NCBI GenBank assembly: GCA_026770025.1
Contig: JAMXDE010000009.1
Coordinates: 310,001-374,000 of the forward strand
Direction of reading: 5' to 3'
Source: Craspedostauros australis
Lineage: Eukaryota > Bacillariophyta > Bacillariophyceae > Mastogloiales > Achnanthaceae
DNA length: 64,000 bases
The notes beneath the pieces were generated by a model, which searched no databases, had not been told where the DNA came from, and worked only from the letters and a program-made list of their open reading frames with translations. The position numbers and the translations under genes are program-made. The number at the start of each line of letters is the position of its first letter. The stretch's first letter is position 1. This document shows, one piece after another, positions 11,961-27,298 of this stretch.

Positions 11961-14895
11961 ATGAGCCAACCAGCAACATCTCCGATCGGATTCAGCAACG
12001 GCAGAACCATTGGAATGGTGTCCGAACGCACAAACGAGAACACGATACCATCGACGGGCTCCGTTAGCAGCAGCAACAGCAACAGCAGCGGGAGGATCAA
12101 ATCGAAAGCAGGCAGCAAGAGCACCAGAAAGACGAAACGCAACGCGAACGATGAGGAATTTGCACCAAAATGGACGAGAACAGAATGGTCCGAAGCGGAA
12201 GTAAGTTGCATCATCGTTGCCTTGTTGTCGTTCGTGATGATGAGCATGTTGGAGCTTCGCGAGAGTGCTGCAGAGATGCATGGTTGCTGCAGATACGATA
12301 CCAACCTCACCATCCTGTCGTCTTTTGCGCACTTGCAACTCCCCACCGTACCCGTGTGACGACCTCAACAGGATAAACGCCTGAAGCAAGTTGTTTCTTC
12401 GCGGAAGAAGGGCAGCCGAAAGAAGATGAAGGATCAATCGCAGCAGGTGGAGATTGACTGGTCGCGCGTGGCACTGTCGATGAACATCGATGGAAAAGAT
12501 GCTGCAGAGTGCAAAGCGAGGTACGAATTTCTCCATTGGGGCAAAGGCAGGGGGCCGTGGTTGAAGGAAGAAGACAGAACTATCGTGGAGATGGTACGCA
12601 TCAACGGACCCAAAAAGTGGAGCCGCATCGCAGCGGAACTGAAGAGCCGCACAGGCAAGCAATGCCGGGAACGATGGCACAACCATCTCAACCCTGACAT
12701 CAACAAGTCAAAAACATGGACCGTGCACGAAGATCGTGTCATCCTCGAAACGCACGTCAGACTTGGCAACAAGTGGGCGGACATGTCACGAAACCTCGCG
12801 GGACGGACTGACAATGCCATCAAGAACCACTGGAACTCCTCGATGAAGAAGAAGCTTGAAAAGTACTTGCGCGAGAGGCTTGGGAAGGATGCAGTGCTCA
12901 TCGATGAGAATGGTAGATACAAGATCGCTGACGACATCGAGGGTGCTCTGGTCGCAACGCAGGCGTCGTTGATACCGTCCAAGAAGCTGGGACATGGCAT
13001 GCACGGTCATGGACATCACATGATGATGCCACATGCGTACCATCACGGACACCTCGGACACCCACATCTGCATCAGCACCCACATCAGCAGCCGCACCAC
13101 CACGGACACCATCCGCATCAGCAACACCACCGGCACCCACATCAGCACCCACATCAACAGCATCATCAACAGCACCACAATCATGCTGCTGCTCCCATGG
13201 CTCCCTACATGACCACTCCAACGATGCAAGCTTACGCATCAAAGCGACCATACGAGATGATGGGAGATCATAAGGGATACATGCATGCGCTACACCCATA
13301 CCACGCTGCTTCGGCTATCAAGCGACCGAAGTATTCCATCGCGCATTCGCCTCTGCCATCGAAGGATGATTTCGATGCGTTGTCATCGGCGTTGCAGCCT
13401 CTGAAGGGCGGCTACGTCAATGGCGTGTACAAGTCCGCCTTGGAGAGAAGGAAGCTTGCGGAGTCGGCGATCCAGGCAAGCAACGCGACCGCCTTGAACG
13501 AGCTCAACCTCTCTTCGCAGGAACGCTCACTGCTCCCTCCTAAGTTCCAGCACAAGCTCCGCAATCTGGGTCCCTCTGAGGGTCCAAAGCCACGATCCAT
13601 CTTTGCTACTCCCAACTACAACCGTGTGCAGGGCAACAACAACGATCGAACTGGCGCAAGCGGTAGACGGCGACTTGGCGACTACACGGGCAGCGGATCG
13701 AGCCGTGTCGAAAGCGGGCCAAGGCCTCTTTCCGGCAACCTTCCAATGCGCTGGGTTGTGCCATCTCCAATGGCAACATTGAGCAGTGCCACAGGACAAC
13801 TGAAACCAAGTCCCTTCGTGCCGCGCTCTAGCTTGTCAGCTCGTGCCGGTGTGCGAACCTCACCTCTTGCATCGCGCATGAAGGAGTCGAGCGACAAACG
13901 TAAGTGAACACAAGAGCTTGCAAGTACAGAATGTATTCCTCTTGCAGATGATGGCAACAACGTCTCGGTTGGCAGAACTGCAAGAACTCACTCTGTGCAA
14001 TCATTCGTTCTTTTATCTCTTTCTCCTCTCCATACTCGTATTCGCCATCTCCATACGCGACAATGTCATCTATGCATACACCATGATATGGTACACAATC
14101 GAACAAACGAAAAAAGCAGCCATGGGAACTCTTCCGCCGCCATCTCCAATGGACAGGATGTCCACGCCGATGTCGAAGCTGTTGGGAACACCAGGGTCCA
14201 AGGCTTCCATCGGCGACATGTCGTCGCTGAGCCCACTCCGAACCACTCCGATGGCACGAAGCAATGCCATCACCTTGACACCAAACCCACTGCTTGGCGG
14301 AGGTGGATGGGGAACCCCAGGGTGGGAAGGAGATGACGCCAAGCTCCTGCGAGAGTGCCTGACCGCCTCGAAGGGTGCTGTGACTCCTACCATGCTGAAG
14401 GGATCTGCTTTGCGATCGCCTAGACAGCCGCTGTCGGCGATTGGGCGCGGCTGCACACCACGAGTCTTCTTCAAGGACGATATTGATGCTGGGCACGACG
14501 ATGAGCCGCAGGGTGCAGAGGGATCTGCAAAGCAACTCACCGGTGACGGTTCGACATCAACACTCGGGGCAGCCACGCCCAGGGATGGCTCGATTTTCGG
14601 AACTCCATGCAAGATCAAATCAGGCCTCGTCACCGGATCCGGTCGCGAACGAGAACGCAGCCGCGGCATGGAAGCTGATGACCTGCTCTTCCCGTCGAGT
14701 GTCCTGAACACTCCCAAGAGTCCGCTATGTAACTTCCACCCGAGCCTGGAAATAGACCAATCGCTGCATCATATCGACGCATGCATCAAGTCTCCACTTG
14801 CCATCGGAAGTCCAGCTGCGACGAAGAAGTCGGTCTCACGTCTTTCGCAAGTCGCAAGAGGCCCCGAGCACATGGGTTTCCATCACTTCCAGTAG
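11961..14895 (+). CDS. R1R2R3 MYB transcription factor (3R-MYB)
   Basis: Exons 11961..12200, 12372..13899 and 14120..14895 (847 aa). Both donors are gtaagt and the acceptors are caacag and aagcag. R1 is split by intron 1 ([11 protein letters not shown] joined to [10 protein letters not shown]); R2 begins [20 protein letters not shown] (~residue 141) and ends [12 protein letters not shown]3 runs [19 protein letters not shown] to [14 protein letters not shown] (~191-241). The regularly spaced Trp residues and the NxxIKNHWNS end of R3 are diagnostic. Three-repeat MYBs of plants and animals regulate G2/M genes; that role is inferred here. After R3 comes a His/Gln-rich tract (genomic ~12988-13185), then a basic Ser/Pro-rich tail with many TP/SP sites that could be CDK targets. 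Reading through intron 2 would stop 8 nt past the donor. An alternative acceptor at 13947 leads to a non-coding-looking frame and is less likely. Confidence 0.88.
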
Positions 14896-15475
14896 TTCAA
14901 TGGGAATGATGATGATGACGCATCGACCTCGTATCGAAGAGACAACGAGGCCAGGGAAAGGCAGGGCATGCCATCAAGCAGGAACTTGAACAGGAACAGC
15001 CAGATACTTCACAACATGGGGACCAAGGGGAAGAACAACACACGAACATACTCAACATGAACATAAAACGACACACGGGTGTTTTAGCAAATCCTATCAC
15101 TTCCTCACCATCAATAGTATTATACGCCTGTGCCGAACACTCCGCAGCACCGTTTGCTCCATCGAAATGCAACACGATTTCGGTAGTTTCCACGTAGTGT
15201 TGGGAGGAGTGTAGAGGGAAGCCACCAGCCGCTGCCCACGATCGTGGAGGGAGAAAACGAAACGAAACGAAGCACGATTGAAACGAAAACGGCACAAAAA
15301 GCGACTCCATCTTGTCTCGAGGACACAAGTCCAGACCCACCCAGAACAATGCCTCCATCACAAGACACTGTCCTCCTCATAGTACGAGCGCGGATACTCC
15401 TATTGGCGGAAGCACACACACAAGAACTATAATATAATATTCTACTAATAGGACTACAGCACAATCGTTGGAACA
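14896..15475. other. Intergenic, 0.58 kb
   Basis: Between the MYB stop and the elongin A-like ATG, same strand. No recognisable coding content. An AT-rich stretch (ataatataatattc) lies at ~15428, about 45 nt before the next start codon, and a tandem cgaaacgaaacgaa at ~15256. Confidence 0.4.
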
Positions 15476-16804
15476 ATGGCGTCGCAACACCCCATCAACA
15501 TGCTGGAGATGCTGTCGGACAAGAGCAGCAGCGGCAACAACGAACGCTCATGGCCGGGTGCCGCATCGTCGCTGGCGGAGGCCTGCCGGCGAGTGATCGT
15601 GGACAGCATGGAGCGCTTCCCTCCCGAGGCATTCGGCATCCTGGACGAGAGCGAATGGGAGAACATCATCCGCCTCAAGCACAAGAAGACGCGCCCGCAA
15701 AAGGGCACGGGCGGTCTGGACGGTTCGGGACGCATGGTGCCGGCGATCAACTACAAGTTCATGACCCAGATCGAGGCCAGGTATCCGCATCTTGCGGAGA
15801 GCAGCATGGTCGACAAGATGGTGTGGAAGGACTGCGTGGAGCACAAGTTCAAGGCCGGTGGCGTGGCGAGGCCGCCGGAGCTCATGTACCCGTGGCCGAC
15901 GTTGGTGGAGCGCATTCAGGGCGGCGGCAAGATCGTCACGTCCAGGCTCAAGGAGAAGAAGGGGCAGTTCGATGACAGGTTCTGGAACGCCGTCAAGATG
16001 CTGGAGAATACGCCCATGAATGTCGCGCTCCTCACCTCGACCAAGATCGGTGTCACCGTCAAGAAGTTTCTTAAGAATTATGCGAAGGTGTATCCCGACG
16101 GGCATGATGACGATGGTGGTCGCAGGCAGAGGTCACCTGAGGAGCAGTTGCGGACAGTGTTGCAACGGTGGATGACCATCGCAGAGCAGAGCGGTGTCAA
16201 ATCGAGCACGACCCATGACGGCGGCCAGGGCAAGCGCAGCGCGGTGCCCAGCGAGCAGGTGGAGATCGACAAGGGTTTGAAGCTGGCAGAAAAGTGCGCA
16301 TCGTGGAGACAGCTCTTTGCCTCGCTGCATGCCTACGAGGAAGAGCAGAAATCCAACCAGGGAGCGCGCATGCGCGAGAGAAGGAAGAAGCTCAATCAGA
16401 ACCGGCGCCAGATCGTCAAGGTGCGACCATCGAGGGCGAGGCACAACGCCATCCTCAGTCGCTCGGGCCAGAGCAGATTCGGAGGGCCCAACATCCCGTC
16501 GACTTCCGGAACCAGCAAGATGCAACAGCTTCGAATGGAGTCCAGCGTCACATCCTCGCGCAGACAGCCACCCCCGCCCAACCGAAGAGCTGCCGCACCC
16601 GCGCCTGCTACACGCGGTGGCGGATTCAGCGCGGCCGTTGCCTTCGCGTCGGCATCGAAGCCCAGCAGCAAGCGTCGCAGCAAGCCGACCGTCGTTGCCT
16701 TGGGCAATGGCAAACGCATGAAGATCCCTGGCGGTTCCAAATCATCGCAGCACACGTCCAATCTCAAGAAGCGACTGGGCATGCTCAAACGGCCACCGCG
16801 GTAG
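15476..16804 (+). CDS. Elongin A-like protein with TFIIS N-terminal (LW) domain
   Basis: Intronless, 442 aa; ATG in good context (acaatggc). Residues ~33-127 fit the elongin A F-box/BC-box fold: SLAEACRRVIVDSMERF at the front and TQIEARYPHLAESS...VWKDCVEHKFK at the end, matching the family pattern of Glu-x-x-x-Pro-x-Leu...Leu-Trp...Phe. Residues ~156-240 (FWNAVKMLENTPMNVALLTS, IGVTVKKFLKN, RTVLQRWMTIA) resemble the TFIIS N-terminal/LW helical bundle. A Trp motif (SWRQLFASLHAYEEEQ, ~278) and a basic helix (RMRERRKKLNQNRRQ) match the conserved elongin A C-terminal segment. The last ~110 residues are basic and Ser/Arg-rich. Elongin A stimulates RNA polymerase II elongation and serves as a Cullin substrate adaptor. 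The domain order differs from animal elongin A, so the assignment is family-level. Confidence 0.6.
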   Translation: MASQHPINMLEMLSDKSSSGNNERSWPGAASSLAEACRRVIVDSMERFPPEAFGILDESEWENIIRLKHKKTRPQKGTGGLDGSGRMVPAINYKFMTQIEARYPHLAESSMVDKMVWKDCVEHKFKAGGVARPPELMYPWPTLVERIQGGGKIVTSRLKEKKGQFDDRFWNAVKMLENTPMNVALLTSTKIGVTVKKFLKNYAKVYPDGHDDDGGRRQRSPEEQLRTVLQRWMTIAEQSGVKSSTTHDGGQGKRSAVPSEQVEIDKGLKLAEKCASWRQLFASLHAYEEEQKSNQGARMRERRKKLNQNRRQIVKVRPSRARHNAILSRSGQSRFGGPNIPSTSGTSKMQQLRMESSVTSSRRQPPPPNRRAAAPAPATRGGGFSAAVAFASASKPSSKRRSKPTVVALGNGKRMKIPGGSKSSQHTSNLKKRLGMLKRPPR

Positions 16805-17555
16805 ATGTCAAAGCAACATGTGGGCGGTCTGGACGGTTGAGCCGTCGACAGCCATGGAAACATGCAAACAACCACCCCCAATTCTACTCCATTCGACACG
16901 AACACGACCCAGTGTCATTGCAATGACACTATATTCTGTACTCTACAACTCGTGCTCGTGCTCGATATCTGAATGTAAACAGACCTACATACTCCATCCA
17001 CATACGAGTAGAAAGCAAGTAATAGTAGCGCCTATTGTACTCGTACTCGTGGCAGCATTCCGTGCAACATGAGGACCAATTTGGAGACCGGAAATAATCT
17101 GCCTACACAATTGTTCACACGATTGCCGCTCTTGACGTAGCACAACAGACACTCGGGATCCTTTCACAGATACTCTCTGTTGAGTGCGCGTACGACAATG
17201 AACAGGCACTAGGCCATCCTACTATACGGTGCGAAAGGGTGTGTGACACCAACAAGAGCGTTGCAGAGTAAAAGTCTCCTCGTATGCTGTGGTATTGTGC
17301 GGCGTGGTGGAGAAGAGTGGATTTAATTTGTCTTGGTCGCACACATACCATGCCACACAATCTTGTTTCTCATGAGAGCAGCAGTACTCGCAAATACACG
17401 AATGGTGTTGTTTGTAAAGCAAGCCAAATTAATTGATTCATGACGAATAGGCATTCAATCATGACACATTCAACCCAGTCAAGCTGCCAGTCAAGCCACC
17501 AGCCACCCAGTGAGCCGTTGTCAGATGAAGATGAGACTCCAAGATGGGTTGGAGT
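16805..17555. other. Convergent intergenic region with TACTCGTA cluster
   Basis: Lies between the elongin A-like and helicase stop codons. No coding content seen. TACGAGTA lies at 17003-17010 and TACTCGTA at 17038-17045, the closest pair in the window; the second is followed by another CTCGT. Confidence 0.5.
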
Positions 17556-21588
<4,033 letters not shown>

Positions 21589-22332
21589 CTTTCTTCCTTG
21601 TCGTTTCCTTGTCGGGTTACACTGTTGGGTCGCTGTTGGGCTGTGCTGCTTTGGTCTGTTGCCAAAATTATGTCCCTCCCTCTGCGTCAGCAATGCTGGA
21701 GGCTGCTTGCTGCAAGACGCGTGGTCGCGCGTTACCACCGCGCTGTACAAAAGTGGCGCGCGATTCCGTTGGGTTTTGCACCATTTTTGTTTCTTGCCGT
21801 TTTGCCATTTGGCATTGTTTGGTTGTGTTGGTGGTTGCGAACATCATTTGGCCTCGTCAGAACAAAGCGAAAAACAAAACAGAATACGGTTGCCTTATAG
21901 ACGTTTTAATGTATATCTAATACAAACAGTATACCAAATAAGTTGATCCAACTCCTATAGTATATTTATCTGTTCCAGTATACTATGTTTATTTGTATAC
22001 ATATATCGTGGTATATACGAATCGTGCTCATTCCAGACATGAGAACTTGGACATCAGAACCAAACAGAACCCGAACGCAAGGAAACGCGACCAGGTCACA
22101 ACCGCAATCGAAACCGCCGCTTCGCAAGTGTCCTTCCTTCTTGCCATCTGCGCACACGCGTGACGCCATCCAACCACGCCTCAAGGCGCCAACCTCACGA
22201 CGAGCATACTCCAAAACAAAACGCAACTGCGTGTCATCGCATCGCTCTGTACCATACATGTATGCATGCATGCATGCATGTATGCAGTCCATTCAATTGA
22301 CAAGCAAGCAATACTGACCACGCCTTGAAATC
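21589..22332. other. Divergent promoter region helicase / homocysteine methyltransferase
   Basis: 0.74 kb between start codons facing away from each other. No coding content seen. The stretch 21900-22010 is unusually AT-rich (tata-type repeats). A palindromic ATGC tandem (tgcatgcatgcatgcatg) lies at ~22260-22282, about 50 nt before the methyltransferase ATG. Confidence 0.45.
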
Positions 22333-23652
22333 ATGGAACGCATCCTCTTGCTTGATGGTGGGACAGGGCACGAGCTGAAACAGAGAGGAATTGTGACGGA
22401 TGGCAGCTTCCTGGCAGGCATGTTCGCCAACGAGCAACAGCCGGAAGCTGTGTCGCAGGTCCATCGGGACTTCCTGCGGGCCGGGTGCAACGTGATCACT
22501 ACCAACAGCTTCGTTGCCATTCCACAACGGATTCGGGAGGATCTGACAACCAGCATGGCTGTGCTAGATGCGAGCGAGCACAGCGACGAGGAATTCTCGC
22601 GAGCGATCTGGTCGAGGACATTGGAGTTCGTGTCGGCGTCTGTCAAATGTGCACGCCACGCGATTGCCACGGTGGATGAAGCTGGGTCGCCAACGTTTCT
22701 CATTGCGGGCTGCGTGCCTCCGTTGTATGAGTGCTACAAGCCAGAGCTGATTCCCCAAGACACGGCACGCCTCACAGCGGATTACAGGCGCATTATTCAC
22801 ACCCTGTGGGATGAGGGGGTCGACATCCTGCTGGCCGAGACCATGTCCACAACACGAGAAGCGCTCGCTGTCATCCGAGCGGTTGATCAGGTGAGAGCGT
22901 CCAAACATGATGCGCATGCGCCGACGTCCAAAGGGCACAACGGAATGCGCCCCCAGTTGTTTCTCTCCTTCACGCTGCATGATGATTTGACCTGCCGTCT
23001 CCGATCGGGCGAGTCGTTGTCATCGGCGGTCAGCGAATGCTTTGCCTGCGTTACCAGCATCAACGATGAAAGAAAGCGCGATGGCGGAGGAACGACTCTT
23101 GGCATTGAGAAACAGAGCATCGATGAAGATATCGTGGCCATCGATTGCATCGGTGTCAACTGTTCGTCTCCGCCAACCATATCTGCCGCTGTCGCTTTGC
23201 TGGCAAACGAAGTACCAACCCTGGCCACAACGCATCGTCTCCCTGCGACTCCACGAGTGTTGGCATACGGAAATGCATTCCAAACAACGACGTCAGAGTG
23301 GCTGGAATCGTTGACAGGCGAAGACGACACCGACGGTAAAAGTGATCGTGGCAAGGACAACGCAGCTGCAGCAGTTCATGATGACAAAGACGTCAAGGCA
23401 GAGAGCGCAGCAGCGAGCGCAACAGAGATTGGAGACACTCCCTCAGTTCGCAACAGCCATCGAGATATGTCTGCTTTGCCATCGGTCGACAAGGAGGACT
23501 TCGATGCGGGTGGTTGCATTCTGCCGGAAGCCTACTGTCGACATGTGAAACAGTGGGTGGACAGCGGTGCGACCGTGGTCGGAGGATGCTGCGGGTGCTC
23601 ACCATCGCACATGAAAGCCGTCTCCACATACTTACGTACGGGCGATCACTGA
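22333..23652 (+). CDS. Homocysteine S-methyltransferase
   Basis: Intronless, 439 aa. The family start is present (MERILLLDGGTGHELKQRG), followed by AGCNVITTNSF, LIAGCVPPLYECYKP, WDEGVDILLAETMST and LFLSFTLHDD. The zinc-binding cysteines are in GVNC (C277) and GGCCG (C419, C420). The enzyme transfers a methyl group from S-methylmethionine, or SAM in some members, to homocysteine to make methionine; it is cobalamin-independent and probably cytosolic, as no targeting peptide is visible. An acidic Asp/Lys/Ala-rich insertion (~330-385) before the last zinc motif makes it longer than the usual ~330 aa. AATAAA lies at 23685-23690, ~33 nt after the stop. Confidence 0.92.
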   Translation: MERILLLDGGTGHELKQRGIVTDGSFLAGMFANEQQPEAVSQVHRDFLRAGCNVITTNSFVAIPQRIREDLTTSMAVLDASEHSDEEFSRAIWSRTLEFVSASVKCARHAIATVDEAGSPTFLIAGCVPPLYECYKPELIPQDTARLTADYRRIIHTLWDEGVDILLAETMSTTREALAVIRAVDQVRASKHDAHAPTSKGHNGMRPQLFLSFTLHDDLTCRLRSGESLSSAVSECFACVTSINDERKRDGGGTTLGIEKQSIDEDIVAIDCIGVNCSSPPTISAAVALLANEVPTLATTHRLPATPRVLAYGNAFQTTTSEWLESLTGEDDTDGKSDRGKDNAAAAVHDDKDVKAESAAASATEIGDTPSVRNSHRDMSALPSVDKEDFDAGGCILPEAYCRHVKQWVDSGATVVGGCCGCSPSHMKAVSTYLRTGDH

Positions 23653-24217
23653 AGCAGAGGATGATGAAGTAATTGCAGTGAAGCAATAAAGACGGCAGTC
23701 TGGCAGAGCGTTGCGCAGCTCTCTGTGCTACAAGAACTGATGCGGATACGCAAACTGGCCATACTCCGACGAAGCAGAAATACGCACCACAAACAGCAAA
23801 GTGTGTCAAACTCCTCGCCTTCGTGGTACTCCGGATACTTCGCGAAGCATTGGACAACAAACAAGCACAACAGGAGGCTGCGAGAGAAAAAGACGGCTGG
23901 CAAGTGTGAAGCATCAAGTTGGATTTATACATGGTGTCCTTACTACTACTCCATCGCCGGGCCAGAGCACGCCCACAAAGGGGGGCGCACGTCGGATTTC
24001 ATCCCAGCTCGTTTCGAAGTTCGGTCTTGGGTGCTTCATCCGCAATCCTGATTGTACCATGCACGGGAGAGCATGGGTCGGTCCGATTGCAGATCACGAG
24101 GGGTGACAACGGTTCGTTATGGATCACATCTGCGCCAGCCAATCGCTGGTTCAGTAGCACGTGCCCCATGCGGATCGTCCTGCCCTCACTCCGGTCCATC
24201 TCACGAATGAGACGGAT
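23653..24217. other. Convergent 3' region
   Basis: Between the stops of the methyltransferase (+) and the antenna gene (-). Nothing beyond expected 3' UTRs was seen. Confidence 0.4.
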
Positions 24218-25192
24218 TTAGAAGTAGGAGAACTGTCCCTCGAATGGAACCATGATGTCTCCGCTGTATGGGGAGGCGATGTCTCCGAGGAGTGGGACGG
24301 ATCCCTCGACCTTGTCGGCGGAGACGAATCCGAAGATTCCGAGCATGGCAAGACGGCCGTTGTTGATCTCGGCGACCAGGCGGCGCTCCTTGACCTCGTC
24401 GGACATCTTCTTGTTGAAACCAAGTGGATCATACAAGTCGAGGACGAAGTGGACGTTGTCGCGGAAGAGGTCGAACTTTGGGAACTCACCTGGCTTGCGG
24501 CCCTTGGTGTAGTGTGGAAGGTAGCCACCTCCGCACTCGTCCCAGAGCTCGAGGGCCGAGATGACGACGAAGATTTGCCACTTGGCACCGAGTGGGACGG
24601 CATCCCACTGCTCCTCTGGGAGAAGGTCTGGGGATGGGTGGGCGGCACCAGCGGTGGTTTGGGCCCATGGGAAGACGATGTTGGATTGGACGATGTATCC
24701 AACGAAGGCGGCCATGGCGACACGTCCGTGCTGTTGTCATTTGGATGTTCAGTGTTGTTCACGATGACGATGGCGATGACGATGGCGATGACGATAACGA
24801 TGGAACAGGTGGGTCATTGGGGGCACACAATTGCGTGGCGGCGCATGCGCGGGAAGGAGGGGAAATGAAAGTGCGTGAAAACATGAAGAGGATGAGATTT
24901 GCTTGGAGGTGCATTGAGTGGTATACCCAGACAATGGTTCGGTCGTTGCATGGCGTACCTTGATCTCAGACTGGCGGAGGAAGCCGATGGTGGCTTCGTT
25001 GCCAAGGCCCCAGAAATCGGCATCAGCAAGGCTGAGTGGGTCGTAGTAACCGACGATTGGGTTGAGCTTCTGGGCCAAAGCCTCAAGATCGGCCTTGGTC
25101 TCCTGGACGGCGACAGAGGCACGGGCTGGCTTGGAGGCTGGTGCGAACGCAGCAGCGGAGGCGATGAGGGATGCGAGGACGGCGGTCTTCAT
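24218..25192 (-). CDS. Fucoxanthin chlorophyll a/c-binding (light-harvesting) protein
   Basis: Exons 25192..24959 and 24730..24218 (248 aa); intron 228 nt, phase 0. The N-terminus MKTAVLASLIASAAAFAPAS is a signal peptide followed by an AFAP motif, the mark of import into a four-membrane red-derived plastid. Three antenna helices are seen: the first with SEIKHGRVAM (Glu, His-Gly-Arg chlorophyll ligands; split by the intron after Lys78), the second WQIFVVISALELWDECGG, and the third EINNGRLAMLGIFGF. The LHC superfamily binds chlorophylls and carotenoids in the thylakoid membrane and passes energy to the photosystems. The subgroup (Lhcf, Lhcr or other) cannot be fixed by eye. The mature part is slightly longer than a minimal FCP, with extra residues in the helix 1-2 loop. 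Confidence 0.93.
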
Positions 25193-27298
25193 GCTGTTGG
25201 TTTCGCAAATCGAGTTGGTGAGGAGTTGCGGCGCGGCCGCATGTTTGCGCGAAGGGACGAGTGTGCGAGATGATGAAATGGAGTGGCAGTGTCATGGTGA
25301 GGAAATGGTGTGTGTGTGTGCATCGATCGCAGTTTGTCATTGAAGCACGTCACAGAGAGAGGCGGTCATGGGGAAGCGAATGGGCTTCGGCTTGGCACAG
25401 CAAGACGGCTCCAATATCGAAAAAGATGAGGTGCTGCCGATTTTCATCGCCTCTATCTCCATTGTCAGGTACCAGCGCCGCAAATGCCATCTCCATTGCA
25501 AACATTGACGCGGCTGGCGAAGCTGTGTGTCGTCGATCGGTGCTGGATGACGTCATGGTGTTGACAAGAGGGTATCGCAAGAAGGAGATGGTCGGCGAAT
25601 GTAGCGGTCTCCCAAGCTTTCCAACGTCCATACGACCACACGATGGCGACGACCATGGCCAAAATGATCGGCATTCCACACTCGTGGCTGCTTGCGTCCG
25701 ACCGATAAAATGAATTGCGCAGGAAACCATGCCCTTCCGTTTTCATTCCTTCACTCACGTTGCTGTTTGGTTGTTTTGGTTTCGGTGTCTGTGAAGATGC
25801 GAAGCTTGAATTTGTGAGCTGATCGAGAGCAGTGGTCATCCTTCCGTTGCTTGGCATTGCGTGATGCCGCAAGCAAACGCTGCAGGGACAACGCCAATGG
25901 CGACGACGACAACAACAACAACAACAACAACAACGATACAAACTGCAACGAAAACAGTACCCGATCAACACTGTAGTAGCCCGTTGGCAAGAGAATCAAT
26001 ACTCGCCAAGGTGCAAGTACAGCAACAGGAAGCGCCGTGTTGCACATGGATCCAACGACACCACGCATCCCAAGGACGAAAGAGCGACGACAACCAACGA
26101 CGTCAAACAGTGACACACGACACCCGGAGACGCCTGTGGAACAAGAGGAGAACAACCCCAACGCTCACGCAGGGAAAAGACGAGGCAGTCCTCACAACCA
26201 CTCACAAGGGTTCGGGAGAGAAGTCAGGTTGAAGATACCTTTGGACCCATGCCGAGACGTTCGCGGCACGAAGTTGCACGCTGCGAGACCGTGGAGGAGA
26301 CGTGGAGCGTTTGGGTTGCGTTCTTGTTGAGTTTCAGAAGATACGATATGATGATAAATTTAGTCACGGAATAGGAATCCCGCCTCCTGTTTTCGAGTCT
26401 GTGAAGTCGTCTCCTGTGCCAAAGCCGAGGAATATTTGGTCGTCATAGTGAAAATGATGCGACATCAATGAGACATAAGGAAACGCCAACGAAACGTCAT
26501 TTGCTATGGCACTGACTTCTGTCCGCAAGCGGGGTGGTGTTCAAATGCCACTATGACGACGACAAAGATCATAGAAATATATTACATCCTGTATTACAAA
26601 ATGCTCAGCGCAGGCATGACGATCGGTGCATGTCTCAACAAGCACCCCCTTGTTCACACATGTTCGACGGCTCATTTGTGTGTGTGCCTTGTCCAACCAC
26701 CTGCGTCATCTTCGCGTCAAAGAATTGTGTTGGTGCACCGTGGACTGAAAACTGTCGACTTATCTCGCCATCTGCGCGGCGCGCAAGCAAGTGCACGGCA
26801 CAAAGAGCACCAAAGACGCGTCGTACGGACTGTTCAGCCAAGAAGACGCAAGGACGGAGGGAGGTGGACACGAATACTCGCAGTCCTGGTAGTACTCAAC
26901 TTCAATTCTGCGCCTTCGCAGGTGTCTCTGCTCTCCATCCACTCTCTCTCGAGCAAGATCGCATTGCTTCACAGTGGAACAACAACAGCAACAGAGCAAC
27001 CACAGCATTGACGACTGCAACAACAACAACGACAGCGAAGACAAGCATTGAGGCTCAGGGACGGTCTCCGCTTCTTGCCACAGAAGCGGAGGGGGGAAGA
27101 CGTCTGTGAGAAAAGGGGGACGAATCAGCATCGCATCCGAACAGGTGCATCAGCAGGCAATCAGTCGTGCTGTTGGCGGCAGTGCCAGTGCCAGTGCCAG
27201 TGGCAGTGGTAGACGCTGGGCCTGGGGACGTCGGGGTACTCTCAACTCGCACTGTTATCGGAACTGCCATCAACAGCGCCACCAGCACTGTGGTTAGA
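25193..27298. other. Divergent intergenic region, 2.1 kb
   Basis: Between the antenna ATG (-) and the orphan ATG (+). It holds an (AAC)n tract at ~25910-25933 and several uncertain frames. One, 25674-25465 (-), would make a 69-residue protein beginning MPIILAMVVAIVWSYGRWKA, a plausible membrane segment. Another, 25864-26232 (+), has a poly-Thr run. Neither has a recognised homologue and both may be chance. Confidence 0.35.

Noticed and set aside
13948-14119. Hydrophobic protein-like run ([16 protein letters not shown]) read just upstream of the third MYB exon
   Set aside because: It lies in intron 2; the gtaagt donor at 13900 and the cag acceptor at 14117-14119 restore the MYB frame, and a pyrimidine-rich intron reads as Phe/Leu/Ser.
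22258-22285. ATGC tandem repeat near the methyltransferase start
   Set aside because: A simple 4-nt microsatellite; its palindromic nature is a property of the unit and needs no special function.
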